The translations under genes and the position numbers were made by a program. A stretch of DNA of 64,000 nt. It comes from Fibrisoma limi BUZ 3. GTDB lineage: Bacteria; Bacteroidota; Bacteroidia; Cytophagales; Spirosomataceae. The stretch is from positions 1,184,777-1,248,776 of the forward strand of contig NZ_CAIT01000006.1 in the NCBI RefSeq assembly GCF_000296815.2. Reading direction: 5' to 3'. Below the pieces are notes generated by a model that was not told where the DNA came from, did no database searches, and saw nothing but the letters and a program-made list of their open reading frames with translations. Shown piece by piece: positions 52,685 to 61,218 of the stretch. Every line of letters begins with the position of its first letter. Positions within the stretch are counted from its first letter, which is position 1.

Positions 52685-53746
52685 TTACCAGTTGGCCCGG
52701 CGCAGTTTATCCGGCTGGAGTATCCGAATACCGCCCGTGGTCATGATTTCGATCAGGCCGTCCTGTTTAAACTCGCTCAATGTCCGGATCAACGATTCGG
52801 TGGCCGTACCGATCATGGCGGCCAGATCGTCGCGCGATAGCTGGATGACGGCATCGGGCTGCTGTTCGTGCAGGCGCAGGAGCGTATCGGCCACCCGACG
52901 CCGGAGCGAACTGTAGGCCATACCAAGCAACTGCTGCTCACGTTCCCCTACCCGCCCGGCCAGCAATTTGATAAACTGCTGGCTTACCTCCGGATTGGCA
53001 AGCAGCAACTGCCGAAAGTCCGCTTCCGGGATGTATAGCAGTTCCGTGTCTTCGAGCGTAACGGCCGAATCGGTGTATTCGGTGTTTTCCAGCAGGGCCA
53101 GGTAGCCGAAGAAGTCGCCGGCGTTGTAGAGCCCGGTGATGAACTCCTTGCCGTCGGCGTTGGTACGTATCGTCTTAACCTTCCCGGATTTGATAAAAAA
53201 GAGCCGGGTGGGTTCATCGCCCTCGGTGTAAACAAACTGCTTTTTCCGGACGGCATGCACCTTTCGATCGGCCGACAGGCTTTGCAGGTTTCCTACCTGC
53301 CGGGCGTCGTCGAGGAACGGATCGAGTCCTTCCTGCTGTAAATTATAGTCAGGGCGCAACGTAGCCGGTCCAATGGTCTGGAAGCGATTCAGACGCCCTT
53401 CGATCGCGCTGAGCAGTTCGGATTCATCAAAGGGCTTGGTCAGGTAATCGTCGGCCCCGAGTTCCATGCCTTTTCGAAAATCGGCCCGCTCCGTTTTCGC
53501 CGTCAGGAAAATGAACGGCACTCCGGCCAGTTGTGGGTTTTTATTGAAGATGTGGAGGACTCCGTAGCCATCGAGCACGGGCATCATGATGTCGCAGATA
53601 ACCAGGTCGGGCTTGTGGACCAGGGCTTTTTCTACACCGACCTTACCGTTTTCGGCCGTTTGAACACTGTAGCCGGTTAATTCCAGTATTTCGGCGGTGT
53701 TTTCCCGAATGGCGTCGTTGTCTTCAATTAAGAGGATGGTTTTCAT
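52685..53746 (-). CDS. Response regulator fused to CRP/FNR-type DNA-binding protein
   Basis: Encodes 353 aa. A receiver domain (about 1-120; phospho-Asp in LVICDIMMP, Lys in YLTKPFD) is fused to a cyclic-nucleotide-binding-like domain (about 165-275, FVYTEGDEPTRLFFIKSG) and a CRP-type winged HTH (about 285-350). The recognition helix reads TATESLIRTL; the Glu and Arg match those that read the TGA half-site in CRP and FNR. No cysteine cluster for an Fe-S centre is seen. Its start overlaps the upstream PAS kinase gene by 23 bases, so the two are a cognate pair. Confidence 0.92.
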   Translation of the reverse strand: MKTILLIEDNDAIRENTAEILELTGYSVQTAENGKVGVEKALVHKPDLVICDIMMPVLDGYGVLHIFNKNPQLAGVPFIFLTAKTERADFRKGMELGADDYLTKPFDESELLSAIEGRLNRFQTIGPATLRPDYNLQQEGLDPFLDDARQVGNLQSLSADRKVHAVRKKQFVYTEGDEPTRLFFIKSGKVKTIRTNADGKEFITGLYNAGDFFGYLALLENTEYTDSAVTLEDTELLYIPEADFRQLLLANPEVSQQFIKLLAGRVGEREQQLLGMAYSSLRRRVADTLLRLHEQQPDAVIQLSRDDLAAMIGTATESLIRTLSEFKQDGLIEIMTTGGIRILQPDKLRRANW

Positions 53747-55340
53747 AAGGAAGGCTAATGATAACGGTTGTACCCTGGTTCAGTTCACTACGTAGCTCAA
53801 TCCGTCCGCCCATCAGCTCGACGTATCGCCCGACGATGTGCAGACCCAGCCCCGTTCCTGCGATATTCATGACGTTTCTGGCCCGGAAAAAGCGTTCGAA
53901 CAGGTGCTCCTGATCTTCTTTGGAAATGCCGATGCCCTGGTCTTCGACGGCTAGTGTCAACTGCCCGTCGGCACCCGTCACCCGTACCCACACGACCGAT
54001 CCCGGTCCGGAATACTTGATCGCATTGGATAGCAGATTGACCAGAATTTTGCGCAGCAGCGACGGGTCGAGCCATACTGTCGTATCGCCGACGAGTTCCG
54101 TCTGGATAACCTGATCGGGTTTGAGCATGCCCCGCATACTGGCAATGGTTTCGTCGACCAATTGGGCGATATTAACCATACCAGGCCGTGCTTCAATCCG
54201 CCCTTCTTCGAGCTTGCCGACAGACAGAAACTCCTCCAGAATATCGTTAAGGTGGTTTACCGACGTTCGGATCCGATCGAGGTGCTTTTGCCGCTTATCC
54301 TGCTGATCGCCCCCGGTGTACTTTTCAATCAGGGTAGCCGAGGTCAGCACGGCCGTCAGTGGGGTACGAAACTCGTGCGACGCCAGCGAGACGAAGCGTG
54401 ACTTCAGTTCGCCCAGTTCCCGCTCGGCCGCCAGGGCTTTGGCCAGTTCATTTTTTGACTGCTCCAGTTGCTCCAGCGTGTTCATCAGCGCGTGGGTTCG
54501 GTCAGCCACTTTCTGCTCCAGGTTGGCATTGAGCCGCTCGATGTGGTCGCGGTGGGCCAGCAGTTGCCGTTCAGCTTCTTTCTTGAAGGTACTATCAACA
54601 ATGTAGGCTACTACGTACAGTTCGTTGTCGAGCCGGAAGTAACTCAGGCTGATTTCGACCGGAAACACTGATCCATCCTTACGCTGGGCGTGCAGATCGC
54701 GGTTGTGCCCCATGGCCCGCACCTGCGGCTCGGCGTTGAAGGACTGCCGCAATCGTTCGTGGTAGCGGCTCACGTTCGCAGGCACCAGTTGTTCGATGGT
54801 CTGGTTGACCAATTCGCCCGTTTCGTAACCGAACAGTCTGTCGGCCATCTGGTTCGCCGAAACGATGCGCCCGGCGGTGTCACACACGATGATACCGATG
54901 GTGGCGTAGGAAAAAATGGCTTCGTTGCGCCGGATGCTATGGGCCAGTTCCCGCTCAGCCCGGTGGAGCCGCCCCTGATCGATCAGCCGGATCAGGGCAT
55001 AGGGATGATTATGCGCCGTAAAGCCGCTGATAATGAGCTGTCCCCAGAATGTCTGCCCATCCTGACGGCTGATTTCGGCTTCTTCGGCATGGTAGCCGAT
55101 CTGCATGATGCGTTCAACCAGACCACTGCGGTGTTCGTCGCCGAGGGGATTCGTCCGCAGCGACCGCGATCGGACGGGATCGTTCAACAGGGCCTCCTCC
55201 GACGTAAAACCCAGCAGCCGCACCCCCGCCTGGTTGACCCGCGTAAAGCGTTCTGCCACCAGATCATAGATACCGATGAACTCGTCGCTTTTTTCAAACA
55301 ACAGGTCGGCAACAGCGCTTGAGTACTCTTCTGTGAGCAT
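53724..55340 (-). CDS. PAS-domain sensor histidine kinase
   Basis: Encodes 538 aa. Two PAS domains (about 10-125 and 140-265; NEAIFSYATIGIIVCDTAGR, MADRLFGYETGELVNQTIEQ) are followed by a coiled coil and a HisKA domain with SHEFRTPLTAVL (near 325). The ATPase has NLLSNAIKYSG, VEDQGIGIS and GTGLGLHIVGR. There are no membrane segments, so the signal is probably inside the cell, such as redox state or a flavin/haem ligand. It overlaps the receiver-CRP gene and is the likely donor for it. It is divergent from the thioredoxin-like gene, with a CRP/FNR-type site between. Confidence 0.92.
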   Translation of the reverse strand: MLTEEYSSAVADLLFEKSDEFIGIYDLVAERFTRVNQAGVRLLGFTSEEALLNDPVRSRSLRTNPLGDEHRSGLVERIMQIGYHAEEAEISRQDGQTFWGQLIISGFTAHNHPYALIRLIDQGRLHRAERELAHSIRRNEAIFSYATIGIIVCDTAGRIVSANQMADRLFGYETGELVNQTIEQLVPANVSRYHERLRQSFNAEPQVRAMGHNRDLHAQRKDGSVFPVEISLSYFRLDNELYVVAYIVDSTFKKEAERQLLAHRDHIERLNANLEQKVADRTHALMNTLEQLEQSKNELAKALAAERELGELKSRFVSLASHEFRTPLTAVLTSATLIEKYTGGDQQDKRQKHLDRIRTSVNHLNDILEEFLSVGKLEEGRIEARPGMVNIAQLVDETIASMRGMLKPDQVIQTELVGDTTVWLDPSLLRKILVNLLSNAIKYSGPGSVVWVRVTGADGQLTLAVEDQGIGISKEDQEHLFERFFRARNVMNIAGTGLGLHIVGRYVELMGGRIELRSELNQGTTVIISLPYENHPLN

Positions 55341-55428
55341 ACAGTTACTAGTCCGGTATACGTCATACCGGTTGGGTTACCTCAAATTACGCGAATTTTC
55401 TATTATCCGTCGATAATCAGCAGGCGAA

Positions 55429-55442
55429 CTGACGAAGATCAG
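55429..55442. promoter_or_regulatory. CRP/FNR-type site 3 (CTGAC-GAAG-ATCAG)
   Basis: The most symmetric copy of the motif: ACTGA-N6-TCAGT. It lies between the divergent kinase operon and the thioredoxin-like gene, 87 bases from the start of the former and 90 from the latter. Confidence 0.5.
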
Positions 55443-55531
55443 TGTCCGTGCGTAAGGAACCCGTGATTTTTACGGTGAGATCGTCCAGAACCCGGCAACT
55501 GACGGATTCGCGTTCGACGATTACGAGAATC

Positions 55532-55876
55532 ATGCATTCCAGCGATACATCTCCCGTTTTTGTTCCGGCCAAAGCAGCGGTGATGCTTGTGTTCATGCCA
55601 CCGGAGGGTACCGACCGACAGCAACGACAGTCGCTGGCAGCGTTGGCCGATGCCCTGCAACGTCACCTCGATGGATCGGTTCGGGTGCTGAAACTTGATG
55701 AAACAACGCATCCGGACGTAATGCGGAGTTTCGACATTGCCAACCTCCCGGCATTTGTTCTGGTACGGCGGGGGGTTGAACTATGGCGGCATGAAGGTCT
55801 GACCGATGAACAGACGCTGACGCAGGCATCCCGACAGATGCTGGCCGTTGGCCGGAACGGGCTGAGTGCCCCCTAA
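55532..55876 (+). CDS. Thioredoxin-fold protein without CxxC
   Basis: Encodes 114 aa from the ATG at 55532; the frame is open for 90 more bases upstream, but that part looks non-coding. The thioredoxin pattern is seen in KAAVMLVFMPPEG, VRVLKLDETTHPDVMRSFDI, and the cis-Pro region ANLPAFVLVRRGVELWRHEG. The position of the usual WCGPC reads MPPEG, so it has no redox pair. It may be a chaperone or binding protein. It lies in the stress cluster between two copies of the CRP/FNR-type motif. Confidence 0.75.
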   Translation: MHSSDTSPVFVPAKAAVMLVFMPPEGTDRQQRQSLAALADALQRHLDGSVRVLKLDETTHPDVMRSFDIANLPAFVLVRRGVELWRHEGLTDEQTLTQASRQMLAVGRNGLSAP

Positions 55877-55887
55877 TAGCACCCGTA

Positions 55888-55901
55888 CTGACTAAGATCA
55901 T
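55888..55901. promoter_or_regulatory. CRP/FNR-type site 4 (CTGAC-TAAG-ATCAT)
   Basis: It shares ACTGAC-x-AAGATCA with site 3. It lies 86 bases before the small helical protein gene that precedes the second universal stress protein. Confidence 0.5.
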
Positions 55902-55986
55902 TCACCGGCCTGACGGTCTTCATGAGTACCGAACCTGCCGTCTGCCAATTTTAGGACACAATCATCTGCTATCTAGAATTAGTTAT

Positions 55987-56382
55987 ATGCCTGCACTACC
56001 CTACTCTCCCGTCGATCAATGCCAGTCGGCTAACCAGGCCTGGAGCGTGACCCTCTCGTTGTATGAACAGGAGATTGATCTGCTGCTGGTTCAGGTTGCC
56101 GACTTGCTGAGCAGTTCAACATACCGCAGCGTACAGCATTATCCGGAACAGTACTACCATGACCTGAATCAACTGCGGGCGTTGGTTCAGCAATTACGCC
56201 ACGAACGTCTGTGCGAACACCCAACCTGCGCCATGAGCCAGCTACAGACCTGCCCGGCTCCGCAGTTTGGGCTACACGCCACGCTGCCCGGCCTCTGGAC
56301 TACGTTGACCGATGAATTTACCCGCCTTAAAAACGGTTGCTGCCAGTTGCTTACGCATCTGGTCAATCTGAATCTACTCTAA
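55987..56382 (+). CDS. Small helical protein beside a universal stress protein (131 aa, copy B)
   Basis: Encodes 131 aa, helical (NQAWSVTLSLYEQEIDLLLV, YYHDLNQLRALVQQLRHER), with a short Cys-containing loop (CEHPTCAMSQLQTC). No signal peptide. It precedes the universal stress protein at 56414 by 31 bases. It shares length and a W-x3-L-x-L-x3-QE(V/I)D pattern with the product at 49994. It is of unknown function, possibly a binding partner of the stress protein. Confidence 0.6.
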   Translation: MPALPYSPVDQCQSANQAWSVTLSLYEQEIDLLLVQVADLLSSSTYRSVQHYPEQYYHDLNQLRALVQQLRHERLCEHPTCAMSQLQTCPAPQFGLHATLPGLWTTLTDEFTRLKNGCCQLLTHLVNLNLL

Positions 56383-56413
56383 AAAATTCGTCCACTAACC
56401 CCATCATTTAGTC

Positions 56414-57229
56414 ATGAAACGCATTCTGGTTCCTACAGATCTCAGCGAACTCGCGAATCGCGCTCTGTCGGTGGCAGCACATCTGGCTCGCCAATACGGA
56501 GCTGAAATCACCCTGGCTCATTACCTGCCTTTTGCGATCGTTGACCCCGTCCTGACCGAGGCACCGGGCGCAATTGCGGCCTACCTCGACGACCGGGAAC
56601 ATGAGGTCGAAGCCCAACTGGCTGCGATCTGCCAACGCCCCGACTTTACGGATGTTACCATCCGCCCCCTGGTGAAACGTAGTGAACAGGGGCTCTTCGG
56701 TATGCTGGCCGATCAGCCCGCCGACCTGATCGTGATGGCATCGCACGGCTCATCCGGTCTGGAAGAGTGGCTGTTCGGTTCCAACGCCGAACATGTGATG
56801 CAACAGGCGCACTGCCCGGTGCTTATCATTAAAGAACAGGCAGGTTCCTTCGACCCAAAAAACCCTGTCTGCGCTATTGATACGGATGACGTGCTAAAAT
56901 CCCACCCCGCCTGGCCGTTTCACCTCGGCGACGGCGTTCGGCAGTTCGTATACGTCATGACTCCGACCGACTCCCGGGTTACTGATGGCATCCGGCAGTG
57001 GATGGCTGACTTTGCCGCAGCCAGACAGATTACCGATTACGAACTAACGATTTTCGCCGACAGCAACGTACCGGATGGCATTATCCACTTTGCCGAAAGC
57101 CGGGGAGCCGATCTCATTCTGCTGTTTACGCACCAGAAAAGCGGCTTCTGGCACCTCGTCAGCGGCAGCGTAGCCGAAGATGTCATCAATCACGCGACGA
57201 TACCGGTGTTGGTCATGCCGGTGGCATAG
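56414..57229 (+). CDS. Tandem universal stress protein
   Basis: Encodes 271 aa. The first UspA fold is intact: MKRILVPTDLSELANRALSV, LIVMASHGSSGLEEWLFGSN and AHCPVLIIKEQ, with the G-x2-G-x9-G-S/T type ATP loop. The second half ends in a similar loop (LILLFTHQKSGFWHLVSGSV, NHATIPVLVMPV). It is cotranscribed with the small helical protein before it. Its last 40 bases overlap the end of the convergent dabA gene. Confidence 0.92.
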   Translation: MKRILVPTDLSELANRALSVAAHLARQYGAEITLAHYLPFAIVDPVLTEAPGAIAAYLDDREHEVEAQLAAICQRPDFTDVTIRPLVKRSEQGLFGMLADQPADLIVMASHGSSGLEEWLFGSNAEHVMQQAHCPVLIIKEQAGSFDPKNPVCAIDTDDVLKSHPAWPFHLGDGVRQFVYVMTPTDSRVTDGIRQWMADFAAARQITDYELTIFADSNVPDGIIHFAESRGADLILLFTHQKSGFWHLVSGSVAEDVINHATIPVLVMPVA

Positions 57230-59532
57230 GTATCACTCACGGGCTGTGTAGACTGATCCGGGTTCCAGCGTTGCCACTCCCCCAGCCGATCCAACCGATA
57301 AGCACAGTTTTCCAGCGGTTCGATCGCTACCAACGTTACCCAGCCGTTCAGAAACAGGGTTTGCAGTTTGCCCTGGCTCTGAATGATCATGTCGATACAA
57401 TGCCGGGGCGCATAAACGACCGTGAGCAGCCGCTGGGGCTCGTGGTACGGGGTATCGTCAGTACGGTTCACTGATTGCAACGGCAACCCCTGCATCAGGT
57501 CGCTGGCATTGCCCTGCATCACACCCAGCTTGCCCGCTACGTTGTGGGTTATTTTACTCCCACTGCCGTAGGCTACATTGTCGAGGGTCGAGAACAGATA
57601 CTGGCTGTTGATCCACTGCGCTACGATCATCGGTGCGGTCAGGATGGTTTGCAGCGACGACAGGTCCGTATCCTGCTCCCAGTTATACGAGTGCAGGAAG
57701 CAACGACCTTCCAGATCAAGGTCCTGCGTAAGCCAACGCGGTCCCACGATCAAGGCTGCATTGCGTGCCAGCCCCCATTCCGGGCGAACCTCGGCCCAGT
57801 CGCTGCTTCGGCGGAGGGTTTCACGCATCGGATCGCGCCCGTCAGCGCTTGGCCCGAATGTCTGATAACGGGCCGCACTATTGGCCGCCTGCGCAGCCGC
57901 CAAGTCCCGTTTCAGCCGGAGCAGAACCGGCAGGTGGTACCGGTCAGCATCGGCGGCTTCGTAGAGCGTCACGGCGTCGGTGGTGGTATTGTGTTCGGCG
58001 GCCATAAACACCGTATGGATCGGGATGCGAATGCCATTTTCTGCCAGACGAGCCCTGACCTGGGGGGTATTCAACAGAGTAGCCAGTATTCGGGCGTTCG
58101 GGCCGCCGTGGTTACCACCACAAGCCCCACAATCGAGCGCCGACGCATACGGATTGTTTTGGGTAGCCGCCCCATGCCCACAGAAAACGACCAGCTTTCC
58201 GAAGTTGCGGGTCAGCCCCATCAGGCGCAGGGCCGTTTCGGCGTAGGTTGCCTGCTCATTGAGTGCAATGCCGTGTTCCGGGTGAGCGCCCTCTACATCG
58301 GGTTCCGTCGGCAACGGCGGCCGGACCGTTTCGTTGAGCATCCGCCGACCGTTCGCACTCACCACGGGTGCCAGCGTACGGCCCAGCATCAACAACCCAC
58401 AGACCGCGCCGAGCGTTTCGACCAGTGCAAACGGCGTAGCAAAATTATACTTAAGGTCCTCATAAAACCCCTTCAACAGGGTCATGATGCGCTTACCACG
58501 TTGAAAACGGATTACCTGACCGGCATGGTCGGCCACCGGTTTTTCGTGAATATCATGACGGGGCTTGAGCAAAACCGGGCAGGCATCATGGGCTTTTCCC
58601 GTACTGAAATCATGCAACCGAACCGGCAATCCGAAAAACCCGGCGAACCCCAGCGTTTCGTAGGCTCCCAGCGCTTCCAGTCGGCGACGAAACGGTTCCG
58701 ACCGAACATCGATGCAGAACACCAGTTGCGCATCGGGCCGCTTTGTGGGCCTGGCGAGGTGATGCGCTGAATTCATCAACGTCTCCAGCAGCGCGTTCCG
58801 ATACGTTGTTTCGGCGTTTTCGAGCCGGGCAACGGTTTGCGATACGGTACCCTGAGGCCGTTGCGAACCCAGCGGTTTCCGACCCGCTTCCGGCCACATC
58901 ACGCAGGTAATGGCCAGCCGCACCGCCAGAAAATCAGCCAGCGTAGCCGGGTTAGCTACGTGCGAAGCCGACTGTTCCTGAGCCCGCCATTTGATGTACC
59001 CCGCCCATCCGGGCAGATACGTCAGGGTTTGTTTCAGGAACGATTCGTGCTCTGCTTTGGGTACGTTCAACCGATCCAGGCTCAGCAACAGAGCGTCCTC
59101 AGCCTTCTCGGGCAGGGCCTTCAGCCAGGCTTTTGCAGCCCGGTTATGCTGATGCAACTGGTCGTCAAAACGGGCCAGGTCTTTCCACGCCCGGTAGAAG
59201 CCTTTGTGTCGGTTCGGCATGGTAATCGTGGCCTGCCCGTCGTCCATGAACACCATGCTCCATTTGATTACCTGAAGGTTAACCGCTTCCAGCTCCGGCG
59301 ACACAGGTGGCTGTTGAAAGAAACGGGCTCCATCAGCAAGGGCTTCTTCAAACGGCAGGGATTCGAGTCCCTGCAGCGGATTACAGGCAATAAACGTCCG
59401 GAGGGGCCATACGGGCGCAATCAGGGTAGCGGCTTTGGCAACTTTTGATCGAATCTCGGCCCGGTCGACGGCCACGGCTAACGGTACGGTAGGCTGAAAC
59501 GTGGTTTGCGCCTGCATAATCTTTGCATTCAT
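57190..59532 (-). CDS. dabA: Inorganic carbon pump subunit DabA (DUF2309)
   Basis: Encodes 780 aa. DabA is a carbonic-anhydrase-like protein with a zinc site that, with the membrane subunit DabB, takes up CO2 and traps it as bicarbonate using the ion gradient. The zinc ligands are in FCIDVRSEPFRRRLEA (Cys, Asp) and in FCGHGAATQNNPYASALDCG (His, Cys), followed by ACGGNHGGPNARI. The start IAPVWPLRTFIACNPLQGLE is typical. It begins 15 bases after dabB on the same strand. The organism is presumably heterotrophic, so the pump would supply bicarbonate to carboxylases at air levels of CO2. Confidence 0.95.
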   Translation of the reverse strand: MNAKIMQAQTTFQPTVPLAVAVDRAEIRSKVAKAATLIAPVWPLRTFIACNPLQGLESLPFEEALADGARFFQQPPVSPELEAVNLQVIKWSMVFMDDGQATITMPNRHKGFYRAWKDLARFDDQLHQHNRAAKAWLKALPEKAEDALLLSLDRLNVPKAEHESFLKQTLTYLPGWAGYIKWRAQEQSASHVANPATLADFLAVRLAITCVMWPEAGRKPLGSQRPQGTVSQTVARLENAETTYRNALLETLMNSAHHLARPTKRPDAQLVFCIDVRSEPFRRRLEALGAYETLGFAGFFGLPVRLHDFSTGKAHDACPVLLKPRHDIHEKPVADHAGQVIRFQRGKRIMTLLKGFYEDLKYNFATPFALVETLGAVCGLLMLGRTLAPVVSANGRRMLNETVRPPLPTEPDVEGAHPEHGIALNEQATYAETALRLMGLTRNFGKLVVFCGHGAATQNNPYASALDCGACGGNHGGPNARILATLLNTPQVRARLAENGIRIPIHTVFMAAEHNTTTDAVTLYEAADADRYHLPVLLRLKRDLAAAQAANSAARYQTFGPSADGRDPMRETLRRSSDWAEVRPEWGLARNAALIVGPRWLTQDLDLEGRCFLHSYNWEQDTDLSSLQTILTAPMIVAQWINSQYLFSTLDNVAYGSGSKITHNVAGKLGVMQGNASDLMQGLPLQSVNRTDDTPYHEPQRLLTVVYAPRHCIDMIIQSQGKLQTLFLNGWVTLVAIEPLENCAYRLDRLGEWQRWNPDQSTQPVSDTYATGMTNTGIVA

Positions 59533-59547
59533 GTATTCAGGTGTCGG

Positions 59548-61089
59548 TTAAAATTGATAGGTCGTACGGGTCGGCGTTGTTGTAGCCGGATCAGGCTGGC
59601 TACCATTCAGCGCCAGGACGTACAGATACGCCCAGAAACGCGTAGCCTGCAGGGCAGCCAGCGGCTTCAGGTTCATGCTCAGCCAGATCAGCCCCATCAG
59701 GCCGAGCGCTGTCAGGTGCAGGCTGTTCAACGGCTGAGGCCCGGAAATGCCAAGCGGCTGGAGCAACGTTTCTATGAGATGCACACTGGCCCCGTAGAGA
59801 CAACCCGACACAAAGGCTAGCCCTACCGCTGGGATAAGTCGGCTGCCCAAGCGCCCGCTGGCCAGAATGGTTTGCGCCACCTGGGTCGTGGCAATGAACG
59901 CGAATCCGATCAGAACAGCCGTGGTATTGCCTGCCAGAAAGGGCTTCTCACTGACCAGCGCGAAGCCATACGCACCAGACAGGCCACCCAGACAGGCCAG
60001 CAGAAAGACGGTCAGGCTGCTGGTCCGCTCCTCAATGGGTCGGCGTTTTTCCTGCAATACGGCCCCCGCGCTTAAGAACAGAAATGCTTTGAACAACCCA
60101 TGCCAGCACAGGTGCGCAACGGCCGCCGGGAACAACCCCAGCCCGCACTGCATGACCATGAACCCCATTTGACCCATGGTAGAGCAGGCCAGCATCCGTT
60201 TCACATCCGGCTGGATCAGTTTCCAGCATGTTCCGACCACCGCCGTGATTACCCCTACCGTGAACAGTACGTATAGCAGGCCATGCTGGGCCAGAAACAA
60301 CGGTGCAAACCGAACGAGCAAAAACCCGCCCCCGTTGACTAATCCCGCGTGCATCAGGGCCGACACCGGCGTTGGGGAATTAAGCGAACTGGTCAGCCAG
60401 CGGTGGAAGGGCAGCAAGGCCGACTGGGTCATGGCCGCGAGTGTGATGATGAGCAAAGCCGAGATCAGCGCATTTGGGTCGACCGTACTCAGATCCGTGT
60501 GTAGCAGGGCCTGAATAGACGTTGTCCCGAAGGTGGTCGTCAGGATACCGAACGCGATAGCCAGAAAGAAGAAGCCTACAAAAAGAACCTGCAATGCCAG
60601 CAAGCCGGACTGGTAAGCCGCCCGCCAGCCTGTTTTATGGATCATCAGCCGGACCAGCAGCAGGTTACTGATTCCCCACCCTGCCAGCAGCAAGCCCAGA
60701 TGATCGGCCAGCACCATCAGCAGCGCCGAACTGGTTATGCCCGAGAGCAAGATAAAATACAGGTGATAGTTCCGGTCGCCGGCCAGATAGCGTATCGAAA
60801 ATTGGTGAACAATGCCGCTGACGAACAGAATAAGTGTAGCCATTACCCACGACAGCGCATCGCCCCGCAGCCCGGCCACCGGTTCTTCGGCGGAATTCAT
60901 TGCCGTACCGATTAATCCCGCTACGGCTCCTCCCCAACCGAGCCAAATCAGCCATGTGGCAAACCGAGCCCCTTTATTGGCTTGTCGACGAAAAAAGAGC
61001 CCATTGCCAACCGCTCCCAGCATAGGTAACCCGATGAGCAGACTGTACTGAATCAACGGTTGAGAAAGGACACCAAGAAGATAATTCAT
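59548..61089 (-). CDS. dabB: Inorganic carbon pump membrane subunit DabB (NuoL-like)
   Basis: Encodes 513 aa with about 13-14 membrane helices. It belongs to the proton-conducting membrane transporter family of NuoL/MrpA. Conserved features include LPFHRWLTSSLNSPTPVSAL, MHAGLVNGGGFLL (Lys replaced in part relative to NuoL), KRMLACSTMGQMGFM, and HLCWHGLFKAFLFLSAGAVL. Together with DabA it forms an energy-coupled bicarbonate-accumulating pump. It is the first gene of the two-gene operon and lies 129 bases beyond the LytTR regulator gene. Confidence 0.93.
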   Translation of the reverse strand: MNYLLGVLSQPLIQYSLLIGLPMLGAVGNGLFFRRQANKGARFATWLIWLGWGGAVAGLIGTAMNSAEEPVAGLRGDALSWVMATLILFVSGIVHQFSIRYLAGDRNYHLYFILLSGITSSALLMVLADHLGLLLAGWGISNLLLVRLMIHKTGWRAAYQSGLLALQVLFVGFFFLAIAFGILTTTFGTTSIQALLHTDLSTVDPNALISALLIITLAAMTQSALLPFHRWLTSSLNSPTPVSALMHAGLVNGGGFLLVRFAPLFLAQHGLLYVLFTVGVITAVVGTCWKLIQPDVKRMLACSTMGQMGFMVMQCGLGLFPAAVAHLCWHGLFKAFLFLSAGAVLQEKRRPIEERTSSLTVFLLACLGGLSGAYGFALVSEKPFLAGNTTAVLIGFAFIATTQVAQTILASGRLGSRLIPAVGLAFVSGCLYGASVHLIETLLQPLGISGPQPLNSLHLTALGLMGLIWLSMNLKPLAALQATRFWAYLYVLALNGSQPDPATTTPTRTTYQF

Positions 61090-61218
61090 TCGCTTTTCTG
61101 TTATTGACGCTCAAAACTATATGCGCTGCCAATCGCAGAAAAACGAATCTTTTTTATAAGCTGCATAAGCAAAACTTATACAACTCTTTTTGTACCATAA
61201 ATTATCGTTTATAGTCCA

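Noticed and set aside
57475-58770. 431-codon open frame opposite dabA
   Set aside because: dabA is supported by zinc-ligand motifs and full family length; the opposite frame has no recognisable motif and starts within the gene.
61165-61180. ATAAG/CTTAT short inverted repeat after the LytTR gene, considered as a terminator
   Set aside because: The stem is only 5 bp of A-T-rich pairs; too weak to call.
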